This document shows positions 57,696 through 64,000 of a stretch of 64,000 nucleotides of DNA, piece after piece. The stretch covers positions 185,280 through 249,279 of the forward strand of contig KN882229.1 of NCBI GenBank assembly GCA_000934455.1, in the 5' to 3' direction. A program made the position numbers and the translations under genes. Under the pieces are notes generated by a model. It saw nothing but the letters and a program-made list of their open reading frames with translations, searched no databases and was not told the origin of the DNA. The stretch comes from Apostichopus parvimensis. Lineage: Eukaryota > Echinodermata > Holothuroidea > Aspidochirotida > Stichopodidae. The first letter of the stretch is position 1. Each line of letters begins with the position of its first letter.

Positions 57696-58517
57696 NNNNN
57701 NNNNNNNNNNNNNNNNNNNNNNNNNNNNNNNNNNNNNNNNNNNNNNNNNNNNNNNNNNNNNNNNNNNNNNNNNNNNNNNNNNNNNNNNNNNNNNNNNNNN
57801 NNNNNNNNNNNNNNNNNNNNNNNNNNNNNNNNNNNNNNNNNNNNNNNNNNNNNNNNNNNNNNNNNNNNNNNNNNNNNNNNNNNNNNNNNNNNNNNNNNNN
57901 NNNNNNNNNNNNNNNNNNNNNNNNNNNNNNNNNNNNNNNNNNNNNNNNNNNNNNNNNNNNNNNNNNNNNNNNNNNNNNNNNNNNNNNNNNNNNNNNNNNN
58001 NNNNNNNNNNNNNNNNNNNNNNNNNNNNNNNNNNNNNNNNNNNNNNNNNNNNNNNNNNNNNNNNNNNNNNNNNNNNNNNNNNNNNNNNNNNNNNNNNNNN
58101 NNNNNNNNNNNNNNNNNNNNNNNNNNNNNNNNNNNNNNNNNNNNNNNNNNNNNNNNNNNNNNNNNNNNNNNNNNNNNNNNNNNNNNNNNNNNNNNNNNNN
58201 NNNNNNNNNNNNNNNNNNNNNNNNNNNNNNNNNNNNNNNNNNNNNNNNNNNNNNNNNNNNNNNNNNNNNNNNNNNNNNNNNNNNNNNNNNNNNNNNNNNN
58301 NNNNNNNNNNNNNNNNNNNNNNNNNNNNNNNNNNNNNNNNNNNNNNNNNNNNNNNNNNNNNNNNNNNNNNNNNNNNNNNNNNNNNNNNNNNNNNNNNNNN
58401 NNNNNNNNNNNNNNNNNNNNNNNNNNNNNNNNNNNNNNNNNNNNNNNNNNNNNNNNNNNNNNNNNNNNNNNNNNNNNNNNNNNNNNNNNNNNNNNNNNNN
58501 NNNNNNNNNNNNNNNNN
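57696..58517. other. assembly gap (N)
   Basis: 822 undetermined bases. Frames reading through are artefacts. Confidence 1.
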
Positions 58518-58611
58518 CAGGGGGTAGATAAATGTGGGATTTTCTAATATGTATGGTGGCATTAGTAAATTCATTTCGCTCTGATGCCCATATACGGAAT
58601 AACAGTTCAGA

Positions 58612-59055
58612 AATTAGTGCGTTTATAGTGCTACTGTGCCCTCATAATGTTTAGTGCATTTCTAGTGTCTTACTGTGCCCCATGATAATGTTAGTAGTGC
58701 GTTTGTGGAGTGTTACTGTGCCCTGATAATGTTTAGTGCATTTATAGTGTTACTGTGCCCTGATAATGTTTAGTGCATTTATAGTGTTACTGTGCCCTGA
58801 TAATATTTAGTGCATTTATAGTGTGTTATTGTGCACTATGATAATGTATAGTGCGTTTATAGAGTGATACTGTGCCCTGATATTGTTAAGTGCGTTTATA
58901 GATTGTAACTATACCCTGAAAATGTTTAGTGCAGTTATAGTGTTAGCGTGCCCTGATAATGTTTAGTGCATTTAGAGTGTGTTACTGTTCCCTATGGTAA
59001 TGTTAAGTGCGTCTATAATGTACATGTTACTGTACAATATGGTAATGTTTAGGAG
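58612..59055. repeat. 37-bp minisatellite
   Basis: About 11 copies of a ~37-bp unit (GTGTTACTGTGCCCTGATAA then TGTTTAGTGCATTTATA), the central ones nearly identical, outer ones variable and up to about 45 bp. It lies 95 bp after the gap. Confidence 0.92.
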
Positions 59056-59248
59056 ATTAAAGTTTTTGGTTTATTCATGCACAGCACAACGTCTACTAAA
59101 ACTGAAGCAGGGAAATATTTTCAAAAACAGTCTAGTTTACCATATATTTTTTTCGAAACACAAAACTTCAGTAGGTAAATTTTTTGCACTTATCGGAATT
59201 ATTTGTCTTACTTATTCTATTAATGATTTTTTTCCTACCGTTTTGTAG

Positions 59249-59370
59249 ACAACAACCAATACAGATGAAAATGAAGTAAAGATTAAGTGCAACAACTGTA
59301 ATGCGATGATACCCCAGACGAAGCTGAGAAGTCACGTCAGATCTTGCCGGCTGCCAGGACAAGACGCAAG
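59249..59370 (+). CDS. HECT ligase (plus gene), C2H2-finger exon
   Basis: 122 bp, acceptor CCGTTTTGTAG, donor GCAAG|GTGAGT, phase 2 out. Encodes TDENEVKIKCNNCNAMIPQT, then KLRSHVRSCRLPGQDA. CxxC---------HxxxC is a small zinc finger of the type found between the N-terminal domain and HECT in this family, probably for ubiquitin or protein binding. Open and intact. Confidence 0.75.
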
Positions 59371-61700
59371 GTGAGTGCATGAACATGCAATCCAGGGAGT
59401 TGTAAATCGCTTGCACATCTTTAATGTTTGAACTCTTTTCATACTTTCCCTTATTATTATATTTAACCTTACACGGAGGCGCTCGACGATATGTCAATTA
59501 ATAAAACACCCAAGGGGTCGGCGATACACTCCCAATTCCCAGATCTACAGCTATCTCTTGTACACTCACGTTGGTGTGGTCAGATATGGCTATAGTTGCA
59601 GTTATGCACTTTGTAAAAGTATACGCATGCACATTATCAATTTCCACTGAATCATCCCCTCATTTTTAAACACGGATTTTCTCCGCTGCCAAGGCTTCAT
59701 CTAAAACGTTTCAACGATTTCCAAAATTCAGATTACAAAGCACAGTGAACGTTCTCGTCCAAAACTTCAGACATGTTCAATGGTAACTCCCAAGCAACAG
59801 ACAACTTCCTAATGCTTATACCTCCCAAACTGTACTCCAATATCATGCTTCAAAGCACTGGTATTGACAGTACAAACAATTCCTAACCTTGATCTGATAG
59901 AAACATGATATTCATACTGCTCGTACTGACAATACGAGTGCTCTGAAGCCAGACATGACACTACAGTGAAGCATAGTTATAGGCTTTGATAGAAATAAAT
60001 TTAATATCCTGTTCGAAAGTCTGCAGGAGGTTGATTTCACAAGAACGCGCACTGTGTCAGTTTTAGCAGTGTAGTTTAATATGAATGTGTTTACGGAACG
60101 TAAGCGCGCGTTTGTTTGCGCATTTCTAACATACTATGTTGTACACAAGAATTCTGCTTGTGTACAAGATGCTATATAAAATCTGACGGGGACCAGCAGT
60201 TACTGTTAATTGTGTACAGTGTAATTTGGCAATTAGCGTTCCAGTGCTGTTATGTATTGTATATAAAAGTGAATCTTTTATTCAAGACCGTTCACTTTTA
60301 CTTTAATGCACATGTACATTGTTTTGATGGTTGTTATAATAATGGTTTTTTTTTACGGCTTGCCCACTGGACATTTTATTTTGGTTATTAGTGAACCAAA
60401 AGATTTTTATATTTTGTTTTACAAAAATGATATTGTATGAATGAACGGGATTTACGAACGGTCTTGCGTGCGTTATTTACAGGATAATATGCTTCCGGGG
60501 GTTAATGACATTGCTAAATGCACTCCGACTGAGCCCTCGTGTATCTCTTGCAACACTCTCAGAGTCACGTCGCGTGTGAATGAGTGATGGTGCGAAGCGC
60601 ACTCCTTGTCTTATCTTATGGAAAGCGCATAGTTCATTTGAAGCAATTTTAAGTTTAGACAGTACAACCAGCTCATACCACAATTCCTACTTCTATTGTG
60701 GTATCCATGATACTATGCACTTTTGCAGTTAGATCTACCTTTCTCATACAAAAATGACGACGATTACCACGTGGTAAAAAGGGCATGGACAAAAGCAAAA
60801 AGAGGGAAGCCTTTCCTGCAATCATCATCATAATTAACTGGCAATTGACACCACTTCTTATTGTAAGAAGATGAGGGTATTGCCTAAGGGAAAATATATC
60901 CCCATTGTCATAAATTTTAAAGATTACTTATGTAACCTTTACTGGAAAGTTTGTATTATTTCGAATTATATTCTGATATGCGGATAACGCTTAAAACATT
61001 GGGTTTTTCTTTTGTGAGTTTCAACCAATGGCGTCAATGGCCACGCGACACAACAACTCACACACATGCACCTTCAAGAGCAGTTCATGAATGTGTCGAT
61101 ATTATACAAAATGGTACATGGAAAAAGGCAAACGTGCGAAAAAATTATCGGAAACTTAAATGAGACGGAAATATGTGGAAGTATTTACATGACATCATAC
61201 TGCAGGTTCAAACACATTTCTAGAACCACTTTGTATGCGGTATCAGGATATATAAAATGCTGTACATGGGCCATATAAAACGATTTCATGATAGGAGAAT
61301 AATGAAAGCTTAAAACCCGCTAAACATGCCCAAAAAATCGTTCACTTTCCAGTAATTTTGCCTTTAACATTGACAATAATATTTTTCTCTTGAAAAAGTC
61401 AAATGTCATATGGGCTCTTACGCCGAAATTATGCTTTGTACTCGGTGAACATCACTACAAGTAGCTGCCCAAATGCCCTGAAATGACAGATGTATATATA
61501 ACAAAATTGAGGGGGGGGGGTGTATGTTTGTTTTATATATGATATGTTGTTTTTTTTATGTATGATAAGTTTACCCATTTACCTATTTAAATCCATGAAC
61601 ATAAAAATTACTTGATAATTTAATTTATTACCATGACCACACCAAAAACTATACAATTGATTGCATCCGTGTAATATTTAACATTTATATGACATATTCA
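59371..61700. other. intron; dispersed repeat at 60340-60610
   Basis: 60340-60610 is the second copy of the dispersed repeat at 43960-44225. The rest shows no feature. Small open frames lack splice or motif support. Confidence 0.5.
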
Positions 61701-61701
61701 G

Positions 61702-61911
61702 TGACAGCGATCATGGAAATTACGAAGTTCTCGAAGTTCACCCTTTCCACGAGTCCGAAAGCGCCCTCACTGACACCGTCGAAACACCCCAACCACGGTC
61801 TCAGCCAGTCACTTCAGTAGGTCAGTCGACGACAAGACTTCAATCTACATTGACAACACTTCAAAGATGTCGCAATATAAGCAGCTCGGCATCCACAAGT
61901 ACCTGTGATAG
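61702..61911 (+). CDS. HECT ligase (plus gene), disordered linker exon
   Basis: 210 bp, phase-consistent on both sides (AG|T and AG|A). Encodes DSDHGNYEVLEVHPFHESES followed by a Thr/Ser/Gln-rich stretch ending STSTCD. Low complexity, likely a flexible linker between the zinc finger and the UIMs. Open. Confidence 0.7.
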
Positions 61912-62127
61912 GTCAGCAATTCTTATCACAAGGATAGTTTGTTTCAACAGTTACCGAAATGTGCAAAAAAACAATATATGAAAAAATAAATGGAATTAAT
62001 TGTTAACTTTGTATTTGTGGTCTTCATTAGGACGATTAATTTTATGTTAACAATTTATGTTCTGTTTTGTTTATAACTTCGTAGTCACCAACGTCTGATT
62101 TATATTTCACGCTTGTATTATCTTTAG

Positions 62128-62238
62128 ACACATTTGTGACTACATCAACATAGTAGATCCAGATGATGACAGGGAGCAAAACGATGAGGTGCTGAATGCT
62201 GTCATTGAAGAAAGCTTGTTGGAAGTACAAGATACGAG
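62128..62238 (+). CDS. HECT ligase (plus gene), UIM exon
   Basis: 111 bp, open, in phase. DPDDDREQNDEVLNAVIEES then LLEVQDTR is a ubiquitin-interacting motif (acidic run, then --A--ES--E). Acceptor TATCTTTAG, donor ACGAG|GTGAGA. Confidence 0.75.
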
Positions 62239-63031
62239 GTGAGATGAAAACAACTGCAGCATATTATGCAGACCATATTACAATGTAATGTGTTAGTCGA
62301 TTGTTTGCATTCATTTTTCTATAGAAACACTCGCAGCTGGCTCACATTTAATCCCCGTTGAACTGACATACCCTGGATATATTCATGACTATCGTATAGT
62401 GAAGCCTTCGTTTTCGGCATATAAAACATATATTATATTTGCGACCAATGCGTTCGTAACTTACTATATGAATATTCATTACTTATCACCTATCTTTACC
62501 AACAAAATGAAAATCATATTACTTCATGTTGGTCAAAGAATATGCAACTATGTTCAGTTTGGTGAAAAACAGAAACAATTGAAGCAGCAAATTGGACCCT
62601 TTATCTATGTACTGGAGGGTAAACGCCACACAAACATTCTAACTGTGATCGGGAAGAGTGTGATTTATCCATGCATAAAGTATAACGATATGTATGTAGT
62701 GAAAGATGGTACTGGTTCTATGGCTCCACTAAGTTAAACATTACTTGACCTCTGGGGGTGGGGCGGGGGAATGATGGCTGTAGCCTCCCCCACATGTAAA
62801 TTCGGACGTCTTTACACCAATACTTTGGTGGTCATATTTTTTCCCTCAAAATCACACACACACTTCAAAATCATTAAAAAGTAACCAACGCTAAAAAAAA
62901 AGAACAACACTATTTGCAATGACCGTGTAAAGACCGCTTGGTTGGACGAAGAATAACAAAATGTACTTCAGAATTACATAAGTTCTGAGCTTACTTCTTC
63001 AATCATTGCATTTATTTATTTAATTAAATAG
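62239..63031. other. intron, nothing recognised
   Basis: A 112-codon open frame at 62399-62737 has no motif and no splice support. Confidence 0.4.
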
Positions 63032-63253
63032 CGACCAACCTTCCCTCGATGCGCGCCTTCAAGAATCGCTTGAAAATTTTCAGAAGGCAAAGATGGAAGC
63101 ACCTATCATTGTTGTCGTGCGGAGAAGGAAAATTTTTAGGTCAGAGATAGATGCTACCAAAAGTGGAGATTTTTCTTTCCTTAAAGAACCAAAGGTGGTT
63201 TTTTCAGGAGAAGAAGCGGACGACTTGGGTGGTCCAAAGAGGGAGTTTTTCAG
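63032..63253 (+). CDS. HECT ligase (plus gene), HECT-start exon
   Basis: 222 bp, open. DQPSLDARLQESLENFQ is a second UIM-like helix. Then IIVVVRRRKIFRSEID and PKVVFSGEEADDLGGPKREF F open the HECT N-lobe with the canonical F-GE-A-D-GGP-REFF signature. E3 ligase that would take ubiquitin from E2 onto a C-lobe Cys beyond this window. Donor TTTTCAG|GTAATT. Confidence 0.88.
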
Positions 63254-63841
63254 GTAATTACAACAACAAAAACTTGTGTTCATCTTCAAAATTTCAGTAA
63301 CTTTCAGTGACTGAATATGAATCGTATCTCTCGCTTGAAATGTTTTATAATGTAAAGTGATCCGTTTTGCACACACATATATAAGGGCTACAAACGACTT
63401 GCATTTTGTTTTTGGATGCACTTCGTTCAGTTTAGATCAGAACATCAATGTGGAATATACTTCTCAGAGGGCGGAGATGAATTGAAAGTACACTACCTAC
63501 TCTTAAAGGAAGATAGGGTAGTTGTAATAAAAACAATTAACAATAAAACTGCCTCAGTTGACGACCCCAGTCTTATGAAAATTCAAATAAAAACCCCTAT
63601 TTTGTAACGAAATTTACTGGTGGAAATTGGTATTGCTGAGGCAGTTTTGATTGGAAATCTTTGCAGGATGCAAATTTATAGCAGATTTGGTGGGATACCG
63701 TACAAGAAGTTAAGCAAAATATATCCCTCATCTACCTATCCTCCTTTAAATGATATTCGTTCAATTTTGATCACTATGTTGAAGACGTATTACATAACCT
63801 GTCAATAGATTTAGCCGCCTTTTATTTTTATATTAATACAG
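63254..63841. other. intron, nothing recognised
   Basis: Short open frames only. Confidence 0.4.
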
Positions 63842-64000
63842 TCTACTCATGCAGCATGTACCTGACATGGGCATCTTCGAGGGACTTCTCCAAAATTATA
63901 CTTGGCCCATTCGATTAATCATCTCAATAGGGGTTTATATCGAGTGGCTGGCCAATTTATCGCGTGGAGTTTGATGCACGGAGGACCAGGCTGTACAATA
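63842..64000 (+). CDS. HECT ligase (plus gene), N-lobe exon, cut by window end
   Basis: Acceptor ATATTAATACAG. LLMQHVPDMGIFEGLLQNYT follows GGPKREFF in phase. A frame change then leads to HSINHLNRGLYRVAGQFIA and WSLMHGGPGCTI, the HECT block GLYR--GQFIA-SLMHGGPG. The exon continues past the window. Confidence 0.75.

Overview
This window reads as intron-rich, AT-rich, repeat-laden animal DNA. The gene families (G2E3-like HECT ligases, SET/tyrosine-recombinase composites, THAP and hAT elements) and the tRNA-derived SINEs suggest a marine deuterostome, most likely an echinoderm and possibly a sea cucumber. That placement is inference, because no single-copy marker gene is present. Four runs of N interrupt the assembly (12191-12686, 33732-34018, 45380-45429, 57696-58517).

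Four spliced genes or gene remnants can be assembled from splice sites, reading phase and protein motifs. (1) Minus strand, about 6531 to 3750: a KMT5A-like SET fragment, a repeat-built acidic linker, a zinc-finger-like segment and a basic helical segment. (2) Minus strand, 33549 to 13284: a G2E3-like HECT ubiquitin ligase, running from a first exon with a clean start to the C-terminal end of the HECT domain. (3) Plus strand, 34599 to about 45284: a second SET gene, whose later exons carry the front half of a tyrosine-recombinase catalytic domain. (4) Plus strand, 47913 to beyond 64000: a second HECT ligase with a SAM-like domain, an N-terminal family domain, a C2H2 finger, two ubiquitin-interacting motifs and the start of HECT. 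Genes 2 and 3 diverge from one roughly 1 kb intergenic region (33550-34598). Most of these genes carry one to several single-base frame breaks or in-frame stops inside well conserved exons. They are therefore either young pseudogenes or genes hit by assembly indels.

A DDE-integrase gene of mobile origin lies at 1052-2562 (minus). The rest is mostly repeats. There is a TTAA-flanked Kolobok-like THAP transposon derivative (17429-18683) and a family of hAT elements with 8-bp target duplications, one nested in another (21716-23490, 22671-22949, 24924-25773, 50233-50492). Three foldback elements whose arms are made of short tandem repeats, each with an exact 8-bp target duplication, sit within 4.1 kb (49308-50163, 51821-52240, 52513-53408). 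Also present are a long inverted-repeat element (about 8000-9190), a MITE with perfect 43-bp TIRs (16561-16991), SINEs, several local duplications, a 37-bp minisatellite, and a dispersed array repeat that carries direct-repeat nuclear-receptor half-sites (TGACCTTTGACCT).

The most unusual points are the paired SET plus tyrosine-recombinase composite genes, the cluster of tandem-armed foldback elements, and a stretch (56297-56640) in which ATG recurs every 20-22 bp while the sequence between varies.
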